Positions 14,749 through 22,821 of a stretch of 64,000 nucleotides of DNA are shown here, in pieces. Below the pieces are notes generated by a model. That model was not told the DNA's origin. It made no database searches and worked only from the letters and a program-made list of their open reading frames with translations. This stretch comes from DATLNF01 sp035536235 (GTDB taxonomy: Bacteria; Actinomycetota; Actinomycetes; BP-191). The stretch lies in NCBI GenBank assembly GCA_035536235.1, contig DATLOQ010000123.1, positions 1-64,000 of the forward strand. Reading direction: 5' to 3'. Position 1 is the first letter of the stretch. Each line of letters begins with the position of its first letter. The position numbers and the translations under genes were made by a program.

Positions 14749-15201
14749 TTAGCCGAGGTGCGCGAGCCGGGCAGCAACGGCGCTGCGGCGAATCTCGAGC
14801 AGATCGTCAGTCGCTGCGTCCGGGGACGGTGCGGGCGCTGCCGGCGGCTGTCCGACAGGGGTGTCCGCGGGCAGCGGCGCAGCGTCGGCGAAGTCGATCT
14901 CGGCCGGGCCGTGGCTGCGCCACGCATCGCTGCCTCGGTCCGTCGCGGCCTGCGCCTCTGCCTGAGCCCGGGCCATCACGTCGAGAACGGCTGGCAGGGC
15001 AGAAGCGGCGTACTGCTTGGTGTTGTGCACCGACTCCCGTTGCCAGAAGCGCAGCGCCCGGGCGGTCATCTCGTCGAGCCCGGCAGCGGCGAGCACCGCG
15101 TCGAACGTGGTCGTCGCCGGGTCGTCGAACCCGGCCATGACCTCCCAGGCGAGCCCCGCACGGTCCACGGTCATGCGAAGTGTCCATTCGTCAGCCAGCA
15201 T
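14749..15201 (-). CDS. hypothetical protein
   Basis: The product has 150 residues. It begins MLADEWTLRMTVDRAG, has a folded segment to about residue 90 (ALRFWQRESVHNTKQYAA), and ends in a Pro/Ala-rich acidic tail (ADAAPLPADTPVG) and a short helix. I do not recognise the family. ATG 15201 is preferred over a longer frame because TAGCCT (15212-15217) lies 10 bases upstream, which suggests a very short leader. It lies just upstream of the EIHV-motif gene on the same strand, which suggests a shared role. Confidence 0.55.
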   Translation of the reverse strand: MLADEWTLRMTVDRAGLAWEVMAGFDDPATTTFDAVLAAAGLDEMTARALRFWQRESVHNTKQYAASALPAVLDVMARAQAEAQAATDRGSDAWRSHGPAEIDFADAAPLPADTPVGQPPAAPAPSPDAATDDLLEIRRSAVAARLAHLG

Positions 15202-15423
15202 CCGACGATGCAGGCTAGCGCCGGGGGCGACCCGAACCGGGGATCTCTCCACGACAAAACTGGGTGTTGCCAGAGTGACTGATGTGCGCCACGATGCTGC
15301 GAGCAACGGACAAAGCGGGCAAAGGTGGGGGGCGCACGGCCCTGCACTCAGCGTGCGGGATTCCGCGGCGTGGCACGTGACAACTACAGACTGAGTGGTC
15401 GGGACCGGCAGTGTCGGCTAGCT

Positions 15424-15507
15424 CTTCTTCGCATCACGAGCGGAGCGGATTATGCGTGAGCCCTTAGCGGTGCTCGCGACATAAATCTGCGAAGGGGGCG
15501 ATAGCCC
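15424..15507 (+). promoter_or_regulatory. foldable RNA leader that can hide the ribosome binding site of the 25-residue peptide
   Basis: CTTCTTCGCA (15424-15433) can pair with TGCGAAGGGG (15488-15497) in a 10-base helix with two G-U pairs. This encloses a CGAGC (15437-15441)/GCTCG (15472-15476) hairpin. The 3' strand includes the purine-rich GAAGGGGG. As an alternative, GGGC (15496-15499), a GATA tetraloop and GCCC (15504-15507) form a hairpin directly before the ATG. The two folds share bases and exclude each other. I could not match it to a known riboswitch. Confidence 0.35.
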
Positions 15508-15508
15508 A

Positions 15509-15586
15509 ATGAAGAAGATCGCTGCTGTGTTCGGTGGACTGACTGCACTATTCATGTCCGCAGGCGCTGGCTGGAACTGGGGTTAG
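15509..15586 (+). CDS. 25-residue signal-peptide-like peptide
   Basis: The ATG at 15509 opens a 25-codon frame ended by TAG. The product starts MKKIAAVFGG, continues with a hydrophobic core (LTALFMSAGA) and ends GWNWG. Two Lys, a hydrophobic core and a small-residue AGA stretch make a classical export signal with a very short tail. GAAGGGGG lies 11-18 bases upstream, inside a foldable leader. The gene is 57 bases before the HD-GYP gene on the same strand. Its role is unknown: it may be an exported signal, a membrane micro-protein or a leader peptide. It may also be chance, although codon use and design argue for translation. Confidence 0.5.
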   Translation: MKKIAAVFGGLTALFMSAGAGWNWG

Positions 15587-15643
15587 TCGTCTCTGCCGGT
15601 CCCCGCCACTCTGTCTGTAGCCCCCGGCGAAAGTGACTTCGGC

Positions 15644-16981
15644 ATGCGGGAGCTTCCCCCTCGCGCTCGCGCCTACTTCTGGGCGGTCTGCGCGCTCGCG
15701 GGCGCAGTGCTCGTCGGCTCCGGCTTCGCTCTTCGCGACGCCACGGCGGCGGACCTCGCTCAGGTCGCGATCCTGCTGCTCCTCCTCGGTGCGGTGAACA
15801 GCTTCTCCACCCGCACCTCGGCCGACATCACCGTGTCGATCGGCTTCATCGTCTGCTTGGCGTCGGTGGTGCTTCTCGGGCCCTCCGGTGCCGCGATCGT
15901 GGCCGCTGCCGGCGGCACGACTGGCCCCCTGCTCTACAAGCGGGTGTTCAACTCAGCGCAGTACGTCCTCGCGTCGTGGATGTCAGCGATCGGGTGGGCG
16001 CTCGTGCTCGGCGCGGCGCGCCTGGGCAACCAGCCCGAGTGGCGGGTCCTCGTCGCTGCGTCCTTCGCGACAGTGGTCTTCTGCTTGGTCAACTCACTTC
16101 TCGTGGCCTGCATCATCTCGCTGACGACCTCCATCTCCGTCGCGCGGGTGTGGTCGGGCACGCTGTCCTGGGGCACCTTCACTTATCTCGGTTATGGCCT
16201 GCTCGGCGTCCTCATGGCGCAGCTGTATCGCAACGTAGGGCCCGCGACATCGATCTTGTTCCTGGCGCCGTTGCTCGTGGCGCGGAGGGCGTTCGCCAAC
16301 TACGCCGAGCTGCGCAATGCCTACGACGGCACGGTGTCTGCACTCGTTCAGGCCGTCGAGACCAAGGACTACTACACGCGCGGCCACTCCGAGCGGGTCG
16401 CCCGGGTCACCGAGATGGTGGCCCGCGAGTGGGGCATGCGGGAGGACCGGGTCCAAGTCATCAAGATCGCCGGAATGCTGCACGACGTCGGCAAGCTGGG
16501 GGTGCCGACCCGGGTGCTTCAGAAGCAGGGCAAGCTCAGCCAACTCGAGTTCGAGGCGATCAAGATTCATCCGCTGCGGGGCTTCGAGATGCTGAGCGAG
16601 ATCGACTTCCTGAGCGAGGCGATCAGCGGCGTCTACCACCACCACGAGCGGATGGATGGCCGTGGCTATCCGCTGGGGCTGGTCGGTGAGGAGATTCCGG
16701 AGTTCGCTCGCATCATCATGGTGGCCGACGCCTTCGACTCGATGACGTCCACCCGGGCCTACCGCCAGGCGAAGTCTGTGGCGGACGCCGTCATCGAGCT
16801 GCGCCGCTGCCAGGGCGACCAGTTCGACGAGAACGTCGTCGACTGCCTGGTCGCTGGTATCGACAAGCACGGGTGGTCACCGCACCCCGAGGACTTCTTC
16901 GGGGAGCAGGTCGACCGCGACGGCCGGCCGATGGTCCAGGCCGCCGCGGCCGGGGCGGAGGGCGTCCGTGAAGAGGACTGA
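15644..16981 (+). CDS. membrane HD-GYP domain protein, probable cyclic-di-GMP phosphodiesterase
   Basis: The product has 445 residues. The N-terminal half (to about residue 215) is polytopic, with six or more hydrophobic helices. After a short cytoplasmic linker comes an intact HD-GYP domain. It shows HSERVARV, LHDVGKLGVP near residue 279, IKIHPLRGFEML and HHERMDGRGYP near residue 332, then VADAFDSMTSTRAYR. All metal ligands and the GYP motif are present, so hydrolysis of cyclic di-GMP (or a related cyclic dinucleotide) is likely. The stop overlaps the next HD-domain gene by 14 bases. Confidence 0.88.
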   Translation: MRELPPRARAYFWAVCALAGAVLVGSGFALRDATAADLAQVAILLLLLGAVNSFSTRTSADITVSIGFIVCLASVVLLGPSGAAIVAAAGGTTGPLLYKRVFNSAQYVLASWMSAIGWALVLGAARLGNQPEWRVLVAASFATVVFCLVNSLLVACIISLTTSISVARVWSGTLSWGTFTYLGYGLLGVLMAQLYRNVGPATSILFLAPLLVARRAFANYAELRNAYDGTVSALVQAVETKDYYTRGHSERVARVTEMVAREWGMREDRVQVIKIAGMLHDVGKLGVPTRVLQKQGKLSQLEFEAIKIHPLRGFEMLSEIDFLSEAISGVYHHHERMDGRGYPLGLVGEEIPEFARIIMVADAFDSMTSTRAYRQAKSVADAVIELRRCQGDQFDENVVDCLVAGIDKHGWSPHPEDFFGEQVDRDGRPMVQAAAAGAEGVREED

Positions 16982-18257
16982 GCCCGTCGTCGTACGGCGA
17001 CTGCTGCTCGTCCTGGCCGTCGGGGTCGCCGCCGCTGCCGCTGCCGCCTCGATCATCGGCGCGCGCGAGATGAGCTCCCCGGCCGACTACCAAGCGGCGA
17101 TCGCCTTCTGTTGTCTCGTCGCCGTAGGGGAGCTGCTGCGGGTCAACCTCCCGGGCGACCGTGACGCGGCCCCGATCGGCGGAGCCGCGGTCATCGGCTA
17201 CGCGCTGCTCGTGCGAGTAGACGGCGAGGTCGCGCGGCATGCTGCCGCCGACGTCATCACGGTGGCAGCGGCCGGCTGCTTTCTCACCGCAATAGTCCAC
17301 CTGCTGGCCCAGCGTGATCCTCGTCCGGTTGACATTGCTGCGCGGATTCTTGGCGCCGCCACCACCGCCTGGCTCTTCCGCCCGTGGCTCGCCGACCATC
17401 CGGCGGAGGCGCTGGGTCGGCCGTCGACGTCGCTTGTGGTCGCCATGGCCATCGCCACTCTCGCCGGTGGGGCGGTCGGCACGACTGTGGCCGCGTGCGA
17501 ACGCGCCGCGCGCTTGCGAGCGCCCTTCATCGCGACGCTGCGCAACGAGGTGCAGGCGCAGCTGGGCCTCGGCGCCGCCATGGCGTCGACCGGAATCCTG
17601 CTGGCGCTTTCGGTGCCCAAGCTGGGCTTGTGGGCGCTGCTCGTATTCATGGGCCCGCTGCTCGTGACGCAGTTCTCATTCCGGCGCTATGCGTCGATCT
17701 CGGCGACGTACCGGCAGACGATCCGTGCCTTGTCCCGCGTGACGGAGGTGAGCGGGCACGTCGAGACAGGTCACAGCCGTCGGGTGATGAACCTCTCGGT
17801 GGCCATGGGGCGCGAGTTCGGCATGACGGAGTCGGAGCTGCTCGACCTCGAGTACGCCGCGCTGATGCACGACATCGGCCAGCTCTCGCTCACCGACCCC
17901 ATCCCCCGTGGGTCGACTCTCACCGTCGCACCGTCAGAGCGTCGCCGCATCGCCGAGCTCGGCGCGGCCGTCATCCGCTCTACGGGCACCATGGACCGGG
18001 TCGCGCACATCGTCGGCTGTCAGGCCAACGCCTATCGCAAGATGCGCGAGACCGTCGACGTCGAGGTGCCGTTGCCGTCTCGCATCGTGAAGACCGCGTC
18101 GGCGTACGACGACCTCATCACCGCAAGCCGCGTTGTCCGCGGAAAGCGCGCGTCGTGGGACGCCCTGGAGCGGCTGCGTCTGGGGATGGCCTACGAGTAC
18201 GACCCGCGGGTGATCGAAGCCCTGACCAAAGTCCTGCGGCGCAGCGGCGACCTCTGA
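16968..18257 (+). CDS. membrane HD-domain protein, degenerate HD-GYP paralogue
   Basis: The 429-residue protein has the same layout as its upstream neighbour: N-terminal membrane helices, then an HD domain with HSRRVMNL and MHDIGQLSL near residue 299. The region that should hold HHERxDGxGYP reads GCQANAYRKM, and the following VADAFDxMT is reduced to TASAYDDLIT. The GYP signature and some metal ligands are therefore lost. It may be a non-catalytic sensor or a partner of the intact enzyme. The GTG start overlaps the preceding gene by 14 bases, which indicates translational coupling. Confidence 0.8.
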   Translation: MKRTEPVVVRRLLLVLAVGVAAAAAAASIIGAREMSSPADYQAAIAFCCLVAVGELLRVNLPGDRDAAPIGGAAVIGYALLVRVDGEVARHAAADVITVAAAGCFLTAIVHLLAQRDPRPVDIAARILGAATTAWLFRPWLADHPAEALGRPSTSLVVAMAIATLAGGAVGTTVAACERAARLRAPFIATLRNEVQAQLGLGAAMASTGILLALSVPKLGLWALLVFMGPLLVTQFSFRRYASISATYRQTIRALSRVTEVSGHVETGHSRRVMNLSVAMGREFGMTESELLDLEYAALMHDIGQLSLTDPIPRGSTLTVAPSERRRIAELGAAVIRSTGTMDRVAHIVGCQANAYRKMRETVDVEVPLPSRIVKTASAYDDLITASRVVRGKRASWDALERLRLGMAYEYDPRVIEALTKVLRRSGDL

Positions 18258-18310
18258 GCCCCCGGGCACAGCGTCGCCCGTTCGTCGTTGCGGGGAGTCG
18301 TACGCCCCGG

Positions 18311-19048
18311 CTAGCCGCGAGGATCAGGGCGAGACGCCCCCCGGAACCAGGGGGCAGCGGGCTGCACGGGAGCCTGAGCACGGGTGGGGGCGTGGGCGGG
18401 CGGTGGAGCGGTGGGGACGTGGGCGTGCGCGTGCGGTGGAGCGGCTGTGGCGGGGCCGGGGGAGGCGGTGATCTGGCGGGAGCGTCGGCCAACGCCGGGC
18501 CGGATCATGGCGTTGGTGACGAGCACACCGATGCCGGCTGCTAGGACGACGTCGCCGACCGAGACGATGTTGGAACCGCGACGCACCGGAAGAGGAGCCG
18601 GGATCACGTCGGTGAGCGGACGCAGCGCCGTGCGCCGAGTAGCGATCTCGTGCTTGGCATCCTCGCCCCGGGTGAGCGGGCTCAGGTCGACCCCGACCCT
18701 TGCGGCCGCCCACTGGGACACCGGCATCGCGCCGTTGGCCGAGACGGCGATGGCGTTGAGCAGGAATCCTGCGGCGATGAGCGGCATCCCGCGCAGGTGC
18801 CGATTGCGGAGCACGAAGGCAGTGATCAGCAAGGCTGAGAGCACGAGCCCGGTGACATAGAGCACCCGGGGGGAGGGCAGGTCGAGTGCCCCGGCGAACG
18901 CGCCGAGCGCCTGCACGCCGAGCGCCAGAAAGATGAGCGGCCACCCCGGCAGCTCCAGCACCGAGAGCCGGGTCAGGGAGCCACCGCGCGCATAGCCGAT
19001 GGCGACGGCGGCGAGCACGACCAGAAGCACGATGGGAATCTCGACCAC
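18311..19048 (-). CDS. DUF5317-family membrane protein
   Basis: The product has about 245 residues, with several hydrophobic helices in the first 160 residues (IPIVLLVVLAAVAIGYARGG, LPGWPLIFLALGVQALGAF), then MPVSQWAAARVGVD and a C-terminal Pro/Ala/His-rich tail. The helix pattern and the GG..TRLS..LE..WPL segment match DUF5317. Function unknown. The start is uncertain: GTG 19048 sits directly on GGAGGAG, while an ATT at 19039 has ideal spacing from AGGAGGT. The longer frame to 19207 would overlap accC. It is divergent from accC. Confidence 0.68.
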   Translation of the reverse strand: MVEIPIVLLVVLAAVAIGYARGGSLTRLSVLELPGWPLIFLALGVQALGAFAGALDLPSPRVLYVTGLVLSALLITAFVLRNRHLRGMPLIAAGFLLNAIAVSANGAMPVSQWAAARVGVDLSPLTRGEDAKHEIATRRTALRPLTDVIPAPLPVRRGSNIVSVGDVVLAAGIGVLVTNAMIRPGVGRRSRQITASPGPATAAPPHAHAHVPTAPPPAHAPTRAQAPVQPAAPWFRGASRPDPRG

Positions 19049-19148
19049 CTCCTCCGTCCGGCGCCGTGGCTGTCGAGGGGCCTCGATAGGGTGCACCGGC
19101 GTCCGCTGCAGCCACGGTAGCTCCCGGGCGGCGTAGGAGGGTGTGACG

Positions 19149-20489
19149 TTGTTCGAGACGATTTTGGTGGCCAATCGCGGCGAGATCGCCCGCCGGGTGA
19201 TCCGCACCGCTCAGCAGCTGGGCGTGAAAGCGGTCGCGGTCTACTCCGAAGCCGACGCCAAGTCGCTGCATGTGCGCGACGCCGACGATGCAGTGCTCCT
19301 GGGACCGGCCCCGCCCGCGGAGTCCTACCTCGACGCCGCCAAGGTGATCGAGGCGGCTCGCCAGAGCGGGGCGCAGGCGATCCACCCGGGGTACGGCTTC
19401 CTCTCTGAGAATGCGAGCTTCGCTGCCGCTGTCGCGGCGGCCGGCCTCGTCTGGATCGGCCCGTCGCCGGAGTGCATCTCGGTGATGGGCGACAAGATCA
19501 ACGCCCGCAATCTCATGGAAGCAGCCGGGGTCCCGGTGGCGTCCGGCACGCCCACCCCGCTCTCCGACGTCGAGGAGGCCGTCGCCGAAGGCGCGCGCAT
19601 CGGCTACCCGCTCATGGTGAAGGCCACAGCGGGCGGCGGCGGCATCGGGATGAGCGTGGCGTACGACGAGGCCTCGCTGCGCACGTCCTTCGAGACCGCG
19701 CGGACTCGCGCAGAGCGGTTCTTCGGCAACCCCGCGATTCTGCTCGAGCGCTACCTCCCTCGCGCGCGGCACGTTGAGGTGCAGATCCTCGGCTTGGCCG
19801 ACGGTCGGGTGGTCGCGCTGGGTGAGCGCGACTGCTCGGTGCAGCGTCGCCACCAGAAGGTCCTCGAGGAGACACCGTCCCCCGGTGTGGACGGGCCGCT
19901 GCGGGCGCGGATGCTTGCTGCGGCGGTCCGGGCCGGCGAAGCCGTGGGATACCGCAATGCGGGCACGGTCGAGTGCCTCGTTGCCGACGGTGACTTCGTC
20001 TTCCTCGAGATGAACACCCGGCTTCAGGTCGAGCATCCGATCACCGAGCTGGTCACCGGGCTCGACTTGGTGGCGGAGCAGCTACGGGTCGCCGCTGACC
20101 TGCCACCGGGCTTCGACCCCGACGCGATCACGACAAGCGGGCATGCCATCGAGATGCGCGTCTACGCCGAGGACCCCCTGCGCTTCCTACCCGGACCGGG
20201 GGAGATCAACGTGTGGCGCGAGCCGAGCGGCAACGGCATCCGCGTGGACTCCGGTTACGGCGAGGGGGACACGGTCACGCCGTACTACGACCCCCTGATG
20301 GCCAAGCTCTGTGTCCACGCGGACGGTCGTGCCGCCGCGCTGGACAAGGCCCGTGCGGCGGTGGAGGGATTCGAGATCGTCGGCCCGAAGAACAACCTGC
20401 CCTTCTTCCTCGAGCTGCTCGCCAACGAGGAGTTCGCGAGCGGCGACTACGACACCCGTCTCGTCGAGCGGATGCGGGCAAAGCAGTGA
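19149..20489 (+). CDS. accC: biotin carboxylase subunit of an acyl-CoA carboxylase
   Basis: The product has about 446 residues, normal for AccC-type biotin carboxylases of the ATP-grasp superfamily. It has the N-terminal ILVANRGEIARRVIR, GYGFLSENA, the glycine-rich ATP loop KATAGGGGIGM, EVQILGL, QRRHQKVLEE and EMNTRLQVEHPITE. It carboxylates biotin on a carrier protein using ATP and bicarbonate. AGGAGG at 19135-19140 favours the TTG at 19149 (spacing 8), which gives the usual short MFET start; GTG 19143 is the alternative. The stop overlaps the enoyl-CoA hydratase gene by GTGA. A carrier gene follows, but there is no carboxyltransferase gene nearby. Confidence 0.92.
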   Translation: MFETILVANRGEIARRVIRTAQQLGVKAVAVYSEADAKSLHVRDADDAVLLGPAPPAESYLDAAKVIEAARQSGAQAIHPGYGFLSENASFAAAVAAAGLVWIGPSPECISVMGDKINARNLMEAAGVPVASGTPTPLSDVEEAVAEGARIGYPLMVKATAGGGGIGMSVAYDEASLRTSFETARTRAERFFGNPAILLERYLPRARHVEVQILGLADGRVVALGERDCSVQRRHQKVLEETPSPGVDGPLRARMLAAAVRAGEAVGYRNAGTVECLVADGDFVFLEMNTRLQVEHPITELVTGLDLVAEQLRVAADLPPGFDPDAITTSGHAIEMRVYAEDPLRFLPGPGEINVWREPSGNGIRVDSGYGEGDTVTPYYDPLMAKLCVHADGRAAALDKARAAVEGFEIVGPKNNLPFFLELLANEEFASGDYDTRLVERMRAKQ

Positions 20490-21268
20490 GCGAGTCAGCG
20501 TCGAGTGATCTCGCCGTCCGCCGGGACGGCGCGGTGCTGCGGCTGCACATCGACCGGGAGGCCAAGCGCAACGCGCTGAGCGGGGAGGTGTTGCGGGGCA
20601 TGCTCGACGCGCTCGCTGCGGTCGGCGATGCGCGAGTCGTCGTCGTCACCAGCGCGGGAGACCGGGTCTTCTGCTCTGGGGCCGACCTCGTGCAGATGGC
20701 CCCCGACGCGACGGGGCTCGAGGTGCACGAGAGCCGCGGCCTGCTCCGCGAGGTGATCCTGGCCATCGGCCACTGCCCAGTGCCAGTGGTCGCCCAGGTG
20801 CAGGGCCTGTGCCTCGCCGGGGGAGTCGGCCTGATCCTGGCGTGTGACCTGGTCGTTGCGGCTGAGAACGCAGCCTTCGGTCTCCCGGAGGTCGATCTCG
20901 GCCTCTGGCCCTTCATGGTGTCCGCGCTGTTGGGCCGCCACGTCAGTCCGAAGAGGGCGATGGAGATGATGCTCTCGGCTCGCCGGGTCCCGGCGTCGGA
21001 AGCGCTCGACATGGGCTTGGTCTCTCGCGTGGTCCCGACCTCGTCGCTGCGCGACGAGGCCACCGCGCTCGCTGCCGAGCTCGCCGCCAAGCCTCCTGTC
21101 GCTGTCCGGCTGGGCAAGGCGGCGTTTCGGGCCGCACTCGAGTCCTCGCTGCCGGCCGCGCTGGACGCGATGCAGGCACAGCTGTCGTTGCTGGCGACGA
21201 CGCAGGATGCTGCCGAGGGGGTCGGCGCCTTCCTCGCCAAGCGCCCGCCGGAGTGGACCGGCCGCTGA
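20486..21268 (+). CDS. enoyl-CoA hydratase/isomerase (crotonase) family protein
   Basis: The 260-residue crotonase-fold protein has the oxyanion-hole motifs FCSGADLVQM and CLAGGVGLILACD and the conserved FGLPEVDLGLWP, which includes one catalytic Glu. The other usual catalytic Glu position (GG-x-E) reads GGVGL, so chemistry other than simple hydration is possible. It lies between a biotin carboxylase and a biotin carrier protein and is translationally coupled to the former, which suggests a role in an acyl-CoA carboxylation or branched-chain degradation pathway. Confidence 0.86.
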   Translation: MSESASSDLAVRRDGAVLRLHIDREAKRNALSGEVLRGMLDALAAVGDARVVVVTSAGDRVFCSGADLVQMAPDATGLEVHESRGLLREVILAIGHCPVPVVAQVQGLCLAGGVGLILACDLVVAAENAAFGLPEVDLGLWPFMVSALLGRHVSPKRAMEMMLSARRVPASEALDMGLVSRVVPTSSLRDEATALAAELAAKPPVAVRLGKAAFRAALESSLPAALDAMQAQLSLLATTQDAAEGVGAFLAKRPPEWTGR

Positions 21269-21311
21269 GGCGTGGCAGGATGCCGCCACGCAGTCGACTG
21301 AGGGAGCAGCC

Positions 21312-21527
21312 GTGGCCGAGCAGGTCGTCGCCGAGATGGTGGCCAACGTCTGGAAGATCGTCGTCGCTCAGGGGGACGACGTCGCCGAGGGCGACACGCT
21401 CCTGATCTTGGAGTCGATGAAGATGGAGATCCCGGTCATCACCGAGACTGGCGGGCGGGTCGCCGAGCTGAAGGTTGCCGAGGGCGACGTGGTCCAGGAG
21501 GGCGACGTCCTGGCGGTGATCGAGTAG
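21312..21527 (+). CDS. biotin/lipoyl carrier protein (BCCP-like)
   Basis: The 71-residue single biotinyl domain has the biotinylation motif ESMKME near residue 36 and the symmetric pattern VxEGDxLxxxE at both ends. The Lys in MKM is the expected site of biotin attachment by BirA. It would carry carboxybiotin between the adjacent biotin carboxylase and a carboxyltransferase encoded elsewhere. The start GTG 21312 has AGGGAG about 6 bases upstream. It is 43 bases after the enoyl-CoA hydratase gene. Confidence 0.9.
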   Translation: MAEQVVAEMVANVWKIVVAQGDDVAEGDTLLILESMKMEIPVITETGGRVAELKVAEGDVVQEGDVLAVIE

Positions 21528-21686
21528 GCAAGGACCCTTCTGGCCTGAGCCGGACCGGCCGAATCTGGGCTGACAGGGGTCAAGGATTCCGCACCGCAGG
21601 CCGAGACTTCAGACGAGGGCGCTGTCTCGGTGCCCTCGGCGTGCGACACCGATGTCGTGGGCCGGCATGGGTGATCAGGAGTTCAT

Positions 21687-22766
21687 GTGGCCAGCACCAT
21701 CGAGCCCTTCCTCAAGGCTCTTGTCGAGTCCGGTGGCTCCGACCTGCACTGCAAGGTGGGTTCCCCGCCGCGCGTGCGCATCGACGGCCGGCTGCGCAAG
21801 CTGCAGACCCGCGACCTCACCGGCGCGGACACCGAGGCGATGGTGGGCGAGGTGCTCCGCGGTGACCTCGTGGAGAGCTTCCGCCGTACCAACGAGGCTG
21901 ACTTCGCCTACTCCGTGCGCGGGGTGGGTCGTTTCCGGGTCAACGCGTTTCGCTCCCGGGGGTCGGCCGGCCTGGTCTTCCGCAAGGTCTCGGTCGGCGC
22001 GATCCCGCTTCGGGATCTCGGCTTGCCCCCGGTGCTCGAGTCACTCTCTCTGGAGCCCCGCGGCCTCGTGTTGGTGACCGGTCCGACGGGCGCCGGGAAG
22101 ACCACCACCCTCGCCGGCATGATCGACCACATCAACGAGCACCGCGAGGTGCACGTCGTCACGATCGAGGACCCGATCGAGGTCCTGCACTTCGACAAGA
22201 TGGCGATGATCAACCAGCGTGAGGTCCGCGTCGACACTGAGGACTTCCAGGTCGCGCTGCGTGCCGCGATGCGGCAGGACCCCGATGTGATCCTGGTGGG
22301 CGAGATGCGCGACATGGAGACGGTGAAGGCCGCGCTTGCCGCGGCCGAGACCGGCCACTTCGTGATGTCGACACTGCACACCACCGACGCGGCGGAGACC
22401 ATCAACCGGGTCATCGACTTCTTCCCCCCGCACGAGCAGAAGCAGGTGCGGCTGGCCCTCGCGGGATCTCTCCGCGGCATCATCTGCCAGCGTCTGGTGC
22501 CCCGCGCCGACGGGGAGGGCCGCTGCGTCGCGATGGAGGTGGCCATCAACACGGGCCGCATCGCGGACGCCATCGCCGACCCGGACAAGACCTCCACGAT
22601 TCCGGGACTCGTGGCTGAAGGCACCTTCTACGGGATGCAGTCGTTCGACCAGCACCTCGTCGCGCTCATCCGCGACGGGGTGGTGTCCCTCGACGACGCG
22701 ATGGCTGCCTCCACCAGCCCGCACGATCTCACCGTCGAGCTGCGCCGGCTCGGCCTCGTCGCCTGA
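21687..22766 (+). CDS. pilT: type IV pilus retraction ATPase PilT
   Basis: The 359-residue hexameric motor ATPase shows the PilT N-terminus (GGSDLHCKVGSPPRVRIDG). It also has Walker A GPTGAGKTTT near residue 131, the Asp box (TIEDPIEVLH), Walker B with LRAAMRQDPDVILVGEMRD, the His box (TGHFVMSTLHT) and the C-terminal AIRxG-like region. It powers pilus retraction at the cytoplasmic face of the membrane. The GTG start has AGGAG 6 bases upstream. No other pilus gene is in the window, so its partners must be elsewhere. Confidence 0.92.
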   Translation: MASTIEPFLKALVESGGSDLHCKVGSPPRVRIDGRLRKLQTRDLTGADTEAMVGEVLRGDLVESFRRTNEADFAYSVRGVGRFRVNAFRSRGSAGLVFRKVSVGAIPLRDLGLPPVLESLSLEPRGLVLVTGPTGAGKTTTLAGMIDHINEHREVHVVTIEDPIEVLHFDKMAMINQREVRVDTEDFQVALRAAMRQDPDVILVGEMRDMETVKAALAAAETGHFVMSTLHTTDAAETINRVIDFFPPHEQKQVRLALAGSLRGIICQRLVPRADGEGRCVAMEVAINTGRIADAIADPDKTSTIPGLVAEGTFYGMQSFDQHLVALIRDGVVSLDDAMAASTSPHDLTVELRRLGLVA

Positions 22767-22821
22767 CGGCAAGTCGGGGCCGTACAGATCGGCGCCGTGC
22801 AGTTCGGGGCCGTACGGATCG

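Noticed and set aside
15307..15423. Possible further gene upstream of the small peptide leader
   Set aside because: No frame with a ribosome binding site or protein-like composition was seen. This stretch is probably the divergent promoter region.
15482..15504. FliA/WhiG-like promoter (TAAA ... GCGATA)
   Set aside because: The spacer is 11 bases instead of about 15 and the GATA is better explained as a hairpin loop in the leader.
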